From Toxonevra muliebris (Eukaryota > Arthropoda > Insecta > Diptera > Pallopteridae): a stretch of DNA of 64,000 bases. The stretch spans positions 89,718,400 through 89,782,399 of the forward strand of contig OY829328.1 of the NCBI GenBank assembly GCA_963691655.1, written 5' to 3'. Shown here in pieces: positions 37,673 through 49,699 of this stretch (its first letter is position 1; each line of letters begins with the position of its first letter). A program made the translations under genes and the position numbers. The notes below the pieces were generated by a model. That model was not told where the DNA came from. It made no database searches and saw only the letters and a list, made by a program, of their open reading frames with translations.

Positions 37673-40600
37673 GAGCCTGCTGCTACCGGGAGCCTGTCTC
37701 TCTTAATATCTACTCCTTTTTGAGCAGCCCAAATAAAAATAGAGTATTATCCTCTGAACAATTTTAGGTCAGAACCACCGCCTGGAGAAAAAACTTCAAT
37801 GGAACCGCCCTTAAGGATTCAGTTAAGTTTAATCCATATTAGGCGACTCAAAAGACTTCTGTTCACCATTATAATGGCGACTACAACTTATAGTGGACCT
37901 TACCACAAAGACAACGATTTTCAGGTGCAGAAATTTTCGGCTGGTAAATGTGGATTTAATAACTACCCTACTTTCCTTCTGAACTACTGTCATCCAAACA
38001 TAACTTTAAGCCTTCAGGATTTAGGGGTGCAGAAGAGAAACATTTACGAATTAAAAGTACTAACTTATTGTGCTTTGCACTTTTATGCAGATTAACTTCA
38101 GCTATCTTGAAACTTTGTATTCTTATTTTATTTTCCTATCTAGGCCCAAGTTTGGTCCATATTTTTCACTCGATATTTCATTCCAAATGAAAAGTAATTA
38201 ACACTCAGCAAATGCTAAATTTGTACACACTGTGCCTTCATCATTTGCTCTGCGACTTCATGGAATGATGAAACAGAAAAAACGGAAATGCCAGACATGA
38301 TGATGTTCTTATCTTTCGATTCGCTATGTTTCCATTTAGTTTGGTTGTGTGTCTATTTGTGAGTCATAATTCGTGTACGTGTTTCTTCATTCATTAACAC
38401 ACACTCGCTCTTATTTCACTGCTATTCACCAAATGCCACTTTACCCAGGGATTTTAATTTAGTCGACAATTTAAAGCGGGTGCGAAAAATCCCTCACTGG
38501 TGCACAAAATACTCGCACATACACACGCACACCGACAGACAGTTCTCAGACTTACAGCATCCATAGTAGTAGCAGTAGTTGTGTAGTTGTAGCAAAGGGA
38601 TGAAATCAAGATTTCAAGTATCTCTTCATCTGCATTTGCTGCCTGCCTGCAAACTTGCAAATTGTTATGAGAAATACAAGCATGAGGAGTATAAAAAAAA
38701 AGAAACAAAACGTAGTAGATTTGCTAAATAGTAGTAGTAGGTAGAAAAGTAGTTTTGTCGGTAGTTAGTTTGACAGTCAGCTGAGCTGGCTCTAGGGGAG
38801 AGGGAGGTTAGAAACAATTAAAACTTATTTGCACTTCAGTAAACTTGTATAAGCTTGAGTTGAATTGAGTTGAGTTGTTGCTGTCTGCCAAAGGTTGCCA
38901 ACTTGCATACGTATGTTGTACTTACGTTTGCTGTGGTGTTGCATTGTTTGAGTTCTAACTTATTTTTCGCGCAGCTTTCAGTTAACATTATTTAAACTAT
39001 TCTGTTTTTGTTTTCAAGTGGTTTTTTAAGCGGTTCGTCGTAGTCATTTATTTTATTTTCTCACAGCAGCAGTGCATCCGAATAATGATTGACTTTCAAG
39101 TGAGAGGCGGTTGGAGTCGGAGGGGAATATTTGAATAGGAGAAAGCAAATACGCGGTTTTTAAGTAGATAATTTGTGAGCTGAAAGTTTTGTGAAAAAGT
39201 AGAGCAAGATTTTTGATAATGACGAATACGATATAACTGAAAATGAGGAAGATATAAGATTTGAGTTCTTGAAGTGTTTAAATGATAAAATACCTTAACA
39301 ATTTCGTGAAAATTATCAAAATTTCTACTTCACTCAAAAGTGTGTAATTAAATTAATTTAAATTTATTAAAAGGCAACCATAACTTTTGACATACATACA
39401 TTTCGCACTTAAAGTGTGAAAAATATCATTCAACTGACAGAAACAAAGGCGAACTGCAGACAGATAGAAACAAACGACAAGTGCTGTCAACATGCGTCTC
39501 CCTCCCATCCCTCTCTTTTTCTCACACTTTTTCTTCCCATGAAGCACCCTGCCTGCCTTGTACTACTTTGTATTTCTGATGAGTGTGCGTGGTTGTTCTT
39601 GTGTGGCTTTTTGCAACAATGTTGCATAAAACCACAATTTACAACACGCAACAACTTTACGCTTCATTTCGTACATTTTTGTACATACACACACATACTT
39701 ACACAAAGTAGGCGCTCTAATGTTTCCACGAAATTTCATTTAATTTCCTGTTGCCTATTTTTAGGCAGTAGGCAGCAAACACATGCATTCATAGTTAATT
39801 AACAAATTTTTATTATTTTCCTTGTTTTTTCAAAGGCATTTAATTGTGGATTTAAGAGCAACCTGCCAATGCAGGTGAGAGTGGGGTAAGGGAAGATTTG
39901 AAATAGAATAGCACATTCTGGCGAATTGCACAATGAAATTCTTACTTTGTCGTTTTTGCTACTCTGGGGTAACCCACTTAAGTTTGGTTTGTTTTACAAA
40001 AAGCGAAAACACAAGTACGAGTACAAAAAAATACTGAAGCATATTTTTAGGTGAAACAAAAATGTAAGTAGCACAATTGAAATGTTTGTGCTGCCATTAA
40101 AATTGTTGTTCTTGTTGAAAATAGCGTAGTAACAAGAAGAGATGGAGAATGAATTTGAAGTGTGAGTGAAATGTACTCATAAGATGTGCTGAGAGAGGAG
40201 AGGGGAGAGTGCCAGGTGGTGCTGCATACTAAGTAAAATGAAAACACAAAAGGTGCAGTCATTTTAATGATGGTGAAATTATTTCAATGAGGGCACACTA
40301 AATGCTTGAGAAAATTGGTATGTGTATGTATGTGCTGTATGTATGTATGAGATAATGCAGCTGCGCTGTTTGCTATAAGTGTGTATGTGCTTTAGTAATA
40401 AGGTGGTTTAGTCGATGTACCATAAAATGTGCATTAAGATATGTATGTGCATTCAACACTTTCCTTAGTAGTTATAGTCATGTGCAGTTATGTGATTTTT
40501 ATTAGTGTGCAGCAGCCATTTTGTTTTTTGGTTTTTTTTTCTTACTTTAATTAAAGTTTTTAATTAAAAGAATATTTGAGTTGAATTTAATTATGCAATT

Positions 40601-41203
40601 GTGTTTTGTTCTTCTTTTTTCTTGGAGGGGAGTCGTGCAGAAAAATTTTGACAAATAGAAAAAACGCCGGTTGAACAATTTGGAATAACTAAGAATGTAG
40701 TTGTTTTGTTTCCTCGAACGTTTATTATCTTGAAATTAGTGTAGCATTGAGGCCCCATTAAGAAGCCTATCTTTGCATAGACCATGGAGTAGAAAGTTTA
40801 AAAAATATTTTAAATTTAATGAATACAAATAACTCAAACACTCGACTTTTGGTGGACTTTTACTAAGACTGCACGTGCGGTGCCATACATTGTAGAAATG
40901 TAAAGTTATTTAGTAAACATTAGATTTCATCAATTTCACCATTTATTTTCGAAATTCAAGTTTCCAGCGCCTTTTGGACTTTTGTATTTTTACTTGGCAG
41001 AAGTTTGTTTTTTAAACTGCGTTAGCCAGAGTTATGAGGTCCCAGTTTTAATATTTGCTGCAGTTCTAATTAAAAATACTACATGAAAAAGATATTCATA
41101 AATAATTGTGTCACTAAAAAAAAGAAGGAGATGAAACCACATTTTATTGAAACACTTAATCTACTGCAACATCATTACTCATAAAACTACAATTTGAAGA
41201 AGG

Positions 41204-41228
41204 AGAAGAAGAAGCAGCTTCTTCTTCT
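41204..41228. repeat. 25-bp perfect palindrome of GAA/TTC units
   Basis: Twelve bases (AGAAGAAGAAGC) are followed by a central A and their exact reverse complement. It was probably formed by inversion within an AAG microsatellite; a similar AAG run lies at about 41621-41640. It could extrude as a cruciform. Confidence 0.9.
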
Positions 41229-42937
41229 GCTGAAAGTGAAACAATTTGTCTCCACTTCCGGTTTAACATATGTCATATTCTATTTCTCTCTCTCTCGTTC
41301 TTTCTACTTATCATAAGTGCAACATCAAGTTTTCTCTAGTTGTCGTTTTTCTTTCCATTTCATTTCATGCTGTTGTATTAGTAGAAACTTACATACAACA
41401 TGCAGCACTTGAAGTACATACATAGTAGCAGCTACAGATGTATTTTCCGCACGAGTTAAGCCTTGCAGCATTTTAGGCACTTTATATTTTACACACATTC
41501 ACACACACACCTATACGCAAGCATTTCCGTTTGCTGCAGCAACATTTTTGAAGCTGCTGCTGACTGCTACTGCAACACTTGAAATTGCTGACCCGCATCT
41601 CTGCTTAGCGTGTGTGTAGAAGAAGGAGAAGAAGAAGAAATAACTGCAATGGCTTCAGTAGCAAATGAAGACGCAGCAGTAAAGAAATAAGTAGATGCTG
41701 TTGCTATTGCTGCTACTTCTATTGTTTATCTTTAGGCATAAGTATAAGTAGCAGGCAATAATGTAGAAGCGCTGCAATTTTTAACTTTTTTCTTTCTCCT
41801 CTTTCCGTTTGGTGCGGTTCATGCTCAACTCATCATCTCAACCACCACCAGCAGCAGCATCATTCACTCATTCATAGCATATTTTTAGGCGTGCTTTAAT
41901 AATGGGAAAAAATAAAAGGAAAAGATTTTCTTATTTGTTTTTGTATTTTTTTCATGCGCTTTAGAAAATTTTTACGAAAAATATCAATTGAACACGTTTT
42001 TTCGCAAAAGCCGCAAACTTGAGTTTTATTTTTCTATCCAATTTTTTTTTTTTGGTTTTTTGCTTGTTTCGTTTCATTGAAGTGCTGCTTGAGATTTTCT
42101 TCCATATTTTTTGTACTTTTTTCTTTGCTTCCTTGCAACGTTTGTAGTTATTTTTTAAATTGCATAGCATTTGCTGCTGTGGGTGTGTCAGCAAATTTTC
42201 TTCTTTTATTTTCTGTTCTGCATTTTGTGGCAAACAACAAAAAACTTAACACAAATTTTTGTCACCGTGTCGTTTTCTGTATATTTTCAGCGTATGATTC
42301 TTTTTTCTCTTATTCTGCTAGTTGTTTTCTGCTTAAGTGGCACAACATCTTATCAGTTTGCTTGTTTTATTTCTTGCAAAGCAAAAATGCTAAGAAAAAA
42401 AAAAACAAGAACATCAACGCTTCTTTTGTATATTGCCCATTGTTATTTGCTATGATGAAGATTGTGCACACAATTCTTTTGTTTTTTTTTTTCAAAGTCT
42501 TTTTCAAGATTTTCTCTTTTTCTCTTATTGTTTTTTTTTTCTTTCCTCATTCATTTTATTGCCAAAGAATTTAGCTTTGTTGGCTTGAATAGAAAGTGGT
42601 GGTAGTAATGGTGGTAGTTGTGGCGTTGTAAAGTAGAGGAATTCTTGCAATTTATTTAAAGTTCTTTTGTGCAAGAAGCAGTACTGCTTCCTCAACACTC
42701 ACTTCCCATATCCCACCCTCTCCCCATCCTTTGCTCTCTATTCTACTAAATGTGCACAATAGATTTCCTGATTGGGCATTATTTGTGTACTGCTGTTTAT
42801 GGTGTGGTTTAAATTTTTGTGCTGTAGCTTAGTGCAAAATATTTGTTTGTGAAAAATATTTTAAATATTCTTTTAAGTTTGATGGAAAACGAAATAAACG
42901 AAAATTAAACAACTAGGAAATGAAAACCAAACATTTT

Positions 42938-43000
42938 AAGTAAGAGACCATGTTCCGTTTAAGACCGTGTTTCAAGTAAGACTTTGTTCATATTAAGATC
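42938..43000. repeat. Degenerate 17-19-bp tandem repeat
   Basis: Successive units begin TAAGAGACCATGTTCC, TAAGACCGTGTTTC, TAAGACTTTGTTC and TAAGATC. The last is partial. Confidence 0.6.
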
Positions 43001-43459
43001 TAGGAGAAATTTGGTTCTTCACAACAACAACATTGCTTCTTCGTCTGAATAGTGGAACAATCTCAAAATGCGGTTAATCTAAAGATCCATATACATTCGT
43101 CAAACACTTACAATTCAGCTAAGTTCCAGTTTTACTTGCAGATCTTTTGATAATTCAAAACTATGTAGTGGCATGGCTTTCTTTAGATTATTTTTCCTCA
43201 AAATTAACATTAACATTTTCTAATTAGATGACGCAGTTAGTTTTAACTTTCTGCGAGCTCTATTTTGAACGAAAATCTATTTTTAACATTGCAATTATTT
43301 CACAAGACCTGAAATCATTGCTAATGCCTTACTGCCGGACCCTAAAATTAATAATTATTATAATTATAATTAATTATTTATTCCGGGGCCTGCTTCTGCA
43401 ACACTAAATCTTCTTAGTATCTCCCTATAATTTTATTTTATTTATCAAATAAGTTTTGA

Positions 43460-43508
43460 TATATCTTATACTTATTTTGCTTTCTTCTTCTTTCATTTTC
43501 AGGTAAGC
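43460..43508 (+). other. Candidate recursive splice site (ratchet point) 2
   Basis: The + strand reads TTGCTTTCTTCTTCTTTCAT and continues TTTCAG to 43502, followed directly by GTAAGCTT from 43503. The pyrimidine tract is about 25 nt long, the 3' site is a textbook TTTTCAG, and the 5' site is a strong GTAAGC with no exon between. A possible branch-point region (TATCTTATACT) lies about 30 nt upstream. It has the same layout and strand as the site at 21090/21091, and fits stepwise removal of a very long intron. Chance is the alternative. Confidence 0.55.
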
Positions 43509-46500
43509 TTCAAATTATTATGCTCATAAATTTATAATCTTATGGTAAGTTTTATCTTCGTACGATGCGATGTTCACTTGAACACAAACGGAAATCATTT
43601 TTAAGTAGCAGAATAAATTCATGAAATATTTTTGCTGTGTAAAATACAGCAAAAAGCAAAAACAAAATATTCTCTCTACACACATAAACTTGAAAAAGGA
43701 TTCATTGTCAATTTATTTGGATTAAATCATAACAACAGCAACAAAACCAAAAAAAAAGAAAAAAAGAAGAGGAAATCTAATGTTTTAAACATTTTCTCAT
43801 TGGCATGAAACACTTTCAACTTTAAGATTATTATTTTTTTTTTTTTTGCTCTTTTTTGAGGGACTCCCGAAAACTGAAAGAAAAAGGAATAGACTTTAGC
43901 TTTTTGGATTCACACACTCATACTAAATTAGATTTCCTAAATATATATGTTACTGTAAAAGAACAAAAATAAAAATGTATAAAAACTAAAACACAGCAAC
44001 CAAAATTTGAGGTTTCTCCACACCCCCATTCCCTTCTTCAGCTACTCCAAAGGATAAGACCCTTCATTTCTTGTAGCGAGCGCAATTCACACTTTCAAAT
44101 TAAATAAAGAAAGTAGCTGGACAGAAACAGCCAGAAATGTGAAGCATGAGAAGAAGAAATACCGAATTTAATTTGCGCTTCAGCTTCGGTGTTGCCTCCT
44201 GTTCATTCGTTCATGCTCGCTCATCCTTATGCATTAATTATTAAAAATAATATTAAGCAATTGAAATTTTCAATCTCTTTCTCACACACACATTCAGAAA
44301 AACACACACATACCAAACACTTATTCCCAAAAATATAAAATAATATATATATATAATCTTCCTTCATGAGAAAGCTCTATGTACCCCCAGCAGCGCGTAC
44401 ACGCTACAATTGGCAGCCAGCGACAACGTTGTCGAGAAATGTTTCCCTCTCGTATATTTTATTTTCTATTTTTGAAGTCTTTTTTAGGGGAGTTTTTGCT
44501 TTATTCATTTACTTTTTTGCTTGAACAAATAATTGCATTTTCAATTTAATTTTTAATTAGAAATTTTTTCGCATGATTTTTTATTGTCTATAAACCAATT
44601 TTTCTGGCGATCTAAAGTTTCGCAAAAAGTAAATTAAGTTTTTAAATTTGATGCATGTTCAAAAACAAACAAACCAAAAAAAAAAAAAAAAAAACAAAGT
44701 ACATTTAAAACAGTTGAAAGAGATTGAATTTACATTAAAAGCGTGCAGCTCTCAATTTGCAATCATGTGTAGCTAATTTTCACTTATGTGAATTGGAAAT
44801 CATCCCCAAGGTATAAATTTAAATATATAAATGAAAATGTTTGATATTATACAAAAAAAAAAAAAAACTTGTAAAAATTTAATTGATTCATATTTGTTTT
44901 TTTGTTTCCGACTATATGAAATATTAATATGCACTTATTTGCTATGGGCAAATAAGTTTTATTTAAAATGTTTTTATTACTGGTGGTAACATTATTGCAT
45001 AAGTTGAAAAGTGGTGAAGTACAAAGTGTTGACATTCAACCTTACATCAACCTTGCTATTATTGAATATTTGCGACTATTTCCCAGGAGAGACAATGTTA
45101 TTTGAAAAGTCTTTTGTGTCTCGAATCTACAGCAAGTGAGGCGTTCCAAACAAGTTTGTTTAAGTGATTGTTCAGATCATGGTGGTCTGAAGTTCGGCAG
45201 TCAAATAGTCAATAAACTTCCTAAGCAATTTATAATATCTGCTACGAAATTTGGAATAATTTTATTCGTATTTGAACACACATATCCCGAAATACTTGGT
45301 ATTAGGAACAATAGTGTTTAGATACGAATCCTGCTCTTTATATTTTTGAATTTAAATGGAAAAACCTTTATTTCAAACATTCTAACTTGTATTGCATTGA
45401 TTTTTTCAGAAACACCGACCAAAGTTGAAATAACAATTGTTCTCTCCATGCTCTTCTTAGCTTAATTCTCCATTTGATGAACGAAAACGTCTTTTTGAAA
45501 TAAGAGAAAAGCTTTTCATGAAAATCTTCTCATTATATCCAGAACTAAACAATGATTTCAATGCAAATTTTAATTGAATGCATCAGCTTGTTTAGTACAA
45601 GCATGACAAAAAATAGCAACAGAAAAACTTCGGCACAGTAGTTAAATCATATCCAGTATTTTCAGTGTTGCCTTTGTTTACCAATAAATTCAATTCGTTT
45701 ACAATTCAAACAAATGAAAAATGAACGAACAAACAAAAATGTAGAAACGTTCGAGTAAAAAAGAAACGTTAAAACAATTAGTTTGATTTTTGTAGTTACT
45801 TTTTTTTTTTTTGTTTATTTCCTTTGTCATTTTTGCCCTTCGTAGTGGCATTCAAACAAATGCTTCGCTTCACACCTGTAAACAAAATAACTGCAAAAAT
45901 TCAAGACAGAAATAAATGCAAATTGAAATAGCAACACTGACTGGCTACCTATGTATGTTCAAGTTGTTGTTGTTGTTATTCGTCGCTCACTCACACATGC
46001 CTGGTACCTATGCATATATTTGTATGTACTATATGCATTTGTTGTATGCACTTGAATACATAAACATGAGCAAATGTCAGCGATGACAGTACGGAAATCG
46101 AATTAAAAAACAACAGCAACAACAAATGTGTTCTAGGTTCTTGCATGCCTGGTCAACAGTGATAACACGGAACAGCAATTGCTGAATGGAAAACGGAAAT
46201 AGTTACCATTTTCTTTTTTTCGTTTGATTTTATTGTTTTGTTTTAAATTATTTTCTAATGCGCGCAAACATTCGTGAACCTTAATGAACGATATATTCTA
46301 TGTAGTTAAGTTAAAGGTGACCCTAAGGCTTACTGGTGTAGGGAATTGTAGTAAATATTTATAATAGTCTGGGTATGAATTGATTAGAATTGTGCCAGAA
46401 AGTTGTTAATTTAACTAATTGTCACAGAGCATTTTGACGCGATCTGTATATATATGTATATAGCTGCTTTAACCCATTTTCAACTTACTGTTTTGAAATT

Positions 46501-49500
46501 CAACTGAAATATCTAAATATATAAAATGCAAATATTTTAACTGCAAAACAAAATTTAAATCCCGTTTTAAATTTTCAAATCTTTTTGTTAATTCCTTTCA
46601 CCTTTATCATTAAAAAAGGATGTTGTTGTTTAACTGAAGCAAAGACTTTGCTTTGTATTAAGTTTCCTTTGCTTCTGTCTTACTAATCAAAACAAAAATA
46701 AGAACTACCACTGTCCATGACTGCCCATTAAAACCCACAATAAAATGTGAAATCCAAAAAGTTATCAACTATTGTCTCTAACACAATAACAGCAACAGCA
46801 GTCTCGACAAAAACAACAAGGATATTTTTTGAAAACCGGAAATTTGATTAATATCATAACATCCGACAGACATATTTAAAAATGAAACTTTTTGTTTTGA
46901 GGACAACATGGCGTATGCGCAACATTTATGTACTGTGTGTGTGAGAGGACTGGAAGCGCCTAGCATTAAAAAGTAGAACCAAAATTTCCAAAATTCACCG
47001 ACAAACACATATTACTTATACACGGACTCAAACAACAAAGAATTCAAAGCGTTTCCATTTTAATTTAATCAAGCGTGCATGTGCTTGAGTGCATGCAAGC
47101 GCATGTGTTTTTAGTTGCACTCTCTCTCTCTCTCTCTCTTTATCTCCCTGTGATTTTATACGTGTTTGTATAAATGTTTTTTATTTAAGTTATACTCATA
47201 CAGAGTTCCAGCAGCATATACACTCTGCACATATCTCTACACTTACATCTTTAAGTTTATGAAGTTGCAGTTAAAGTTTATAAAATATTTTTCATGACAA
47301 AAGAAAGAAGCATCTCATACTCTCTCTTCCACTCTCTTAATGTCTCTCGTTTCCGCTTCTATTCAGCATAAGTAAAAAAGTATTCCTAAAAGTTTTGCAA
47401 GTAAATTTGAAATTCATTGCTGCTTTTTGAATAGCAGCAAAAAAAATTAAAAAAAAACTATCGTGGTATTTTATGTTTTTCTCTTCCACACTCATTGAAA
47501 AGCAAATAAATACACAAAAGGAGAAAAATAGTGCATCATTCAGCAACCAGAGGCTGCACTTAAATGGAGACAGTGGCAGTAAGGAACACGCGCCGAGTTA
47601 TTTATGCCGGTGACTTCATAATGCAAACAGACACATGAGCACACAAACAAATACATATATATGCAAGTACCTACATGCAGTGAGAAAAACTGCATTTTTA
47701 TTGTAACTTCATAAAACTTAGAATTTTCCCTCTTCAGACCTACACATACATAAATGCTAAAAATGTTTGAGTTGTATATGCTAGTACTTTCATATTTTCA
47801 GTGTGTATGTATTTGTGCATCATATAAGTATGTGTGTGTGTGAGTGTGTCTATTTTTAAAAGCAGTTTCCAAAGAAAGGACACTTAAGTCCATGTAAACT
47901 TGCGCGTTTACATGCGTTTCAAGATTTATATACTTCTTCCTCTCATTTTCTATGCACTTTGCTTGAGTTTGCTCCATATGCTCTGAGTTTCTTATGTTTA
48001 GAGAAGCATACTTTTAGGTGCATTCATGAGCATATGAAACATATTATGATTTAGTTGAATTTAGTTAAGAGTTGTTTTTTAATATGTACCAAGTAAAAAC
48101 TTTTTAAATCAAGTTTATATAAATGTTGCTGAAGAGAAATTTTAGTAACTTACTTTAAATAGCAATATGTCACAATTGATTAGTGTACGTGTATGTACTA
48201 TGAAAATAATTAGGTAGAAAGTATGTGACTGTATGGAAGAAGGATAAACAATATCTCAGAAGATTGGTATTTTTTCTATAAATAGTGGTACACACTTCAT
48301 AACACTAAAAGCACAATTTTCTAGACTATTTACACCTTTGTACATTCTAATAAATAGAAATGTAATGTCGTTGCCAACTAGAAGAAACTAACACTTTTCC
48401 ATTTTGTAGATAGTGCTTGCATTTGCTTTGCATACTCTGCATTTTCTTTATTTTTCTTTTCTGTCTTTCATCCCGAATTTTCAAAGTTCCAAGAGCTCAA
48501 AGTTCTTTCTTTTAGAAGGTCAGTTTTTGGTCACGCTTTTGCAAGTTTCGCTAATGTTAAACTTTCTTTAGAAGCATTACTGCTTTCCCCCGTTTCCTAT
48601 TTGTAACTATTTTGTTTGTATACTTTATGTTGGCAGCTGAAAATTATGGCGAAGCAACAACAACAACATCACTCTTTTCTTTTTCCACTTTTCCATTTTT
48701 ATTACGCATTCTATCTAATACTCTTCTTCATGTTTCTTCTATTCGCATTTGTTTCCTCTGCCTCCCACACACCCACCGAGTTTTTGAAAGTGGACATTGC
48801 AATAATGTCGTTCACCCTTCTTTTTGCAACTTGGCCATAAAGTTTTGCTATTTGCTGCTTTTGCTGCTACTTGCTCACAAATTAAGGTTATTTAGAGGTT
48901 ACAAATTTTCTTTCCAACTCATGCAATATGACAGTTTTAAGTGATGTTATTGTTGTTGTTTGTTGTTAGTGTTTTTTAAAGCAATTTCTTTTCCACACTG
49001 CTGTGTGCCAGCAATGAAATAGGAAAATGTTACAAAAAGTTGTTGCTACATCAGAGACAGAGACTCTACTAGCACCAACAAAATATAATTTGATATTTTT
49101 AAGTATATTTTCCACTTTTATTATTGCTTCTGCTGTGGTTGCTTCATTTCATTATATGCATTTAAATTGATTTATTTCAGTTGAAGTTGGAGTTTATGTC
49201 ATTCTGAAAGCCTGAAAACATACACAAAAATATTACTTTTATTGCATGCATTAGAGATTTATATTTCTTCGTAAGAAATAGCATGACTAATAAATATTTA
49301 TTTTAAAGGGAAGGTACGTACGTACTTGTAGGCGTATGAGTTATAATTAATTAAATTCATGTAAATGATTGCTTTATGGATTTCATAAAATAAAGTTTAT
49401 GGGGTTAAAGAAATATTGAGCAGAATGAAAAGATGGATGTACTTGAAATCTGTGAATCCCTTTTTAGATAATACTGAGCAGAGACAGTGTTTAAGTTATT

Positions 49501-49522
49501 TGGTCGTTCGCCATCAAATGCG
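43509..49522. other. Non-coding stretch
   Basis: Poly-A runs at 44674-44693 and 44853-44867, a T-run at 43835-43848, and a CT tract at 47119-47139. No gene recognised. The 62-codon frame at 45136-45321 is less biased in composition than most, but matches nothing I know. Confidence 0.5.
47119..47139. repeat. (CT)n tract
   Basis: About ten uninterrupted CT units; GAGA words on the minus strand. Confidence 0.9.
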
Positions 49523-49699
49523 ATGAAAGGTGCGCCAAGCTTTGGTAAATGTCATAACAGAACAAACATATCCACTCTAGCTAATTACCTGTGTTCCTAC
49601 AACTGGTTGATTAAAGCAAAGAGGAGGAAGACCATTCTTACTGGTCGAATGCATCATTTAAAGATTGCTTGCAGACGTAGTGATACTAGACCAAATTCG
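49523..49699 (+). pseudogene. RpL37-psi: Truncated pseudogene of ribosomal protein eL37 (RpL37)
   Basis: The + frame starting at the ATG at 49523 reads MKGAPSFGKCHNRTN and later SYNWLIKAKRRKTILTGRM followed by HHLKIACRR. These match the start and the middle of eL37 (family pattern TKGTSSFGKRHNKTH, then SYNW..KAKRRKTTGTGRMRHLK..RRR). About 25-30 residues between the blocks are missing. That is the segment with the four zinc-binding cysteines (CRRCG and CAQCG in the family), here replaced by nine unrelated residues. Similarity fades after 49678, where the basic tail should follow. With the zinc site gone and the C terminus lost, it cannot be a working ribosomal protein. A retrocopy origin is likely because no introns are seen, but no poly-A tail or target duplication was identified. 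Confidence 0.85.

Larger units (their letters stand above)
35991..43459. other. Non-coding stretch
   Basis: The longest chance frame (202 codons, minus strand, 36547-37155) is F/I/S/P/Q-rich with homopolymer Q and no recognisable domain, so I do not call it. A CAG run is at 37482-37500, small perfect hairpins at 37654-37672 and 41204-41228, a degenerate tandem at 42938-43000, and an AT-rich near-palindrome at 43347-43383. Confidence 0.5.

Noticed and set aside
37799..38095. 98-codon plus-strand frame with fairly normal composition
   Set aside because: Composition is less biased than most, but no family is recognised and no splice sites bound it. Not enough to call a gene.
42077..42574. 165-codon plus-strand open frame
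   Set aside because: Almost entirely F/L/S/C/V because the + strand is T-rich here, so any frame looks like membrane segments. No motif.
45136..45321. 62-codon plus-strand frame
   Set aside because: Composition is nearly protein-like, but there is no recognisable family and it stays a short unsupported frame.
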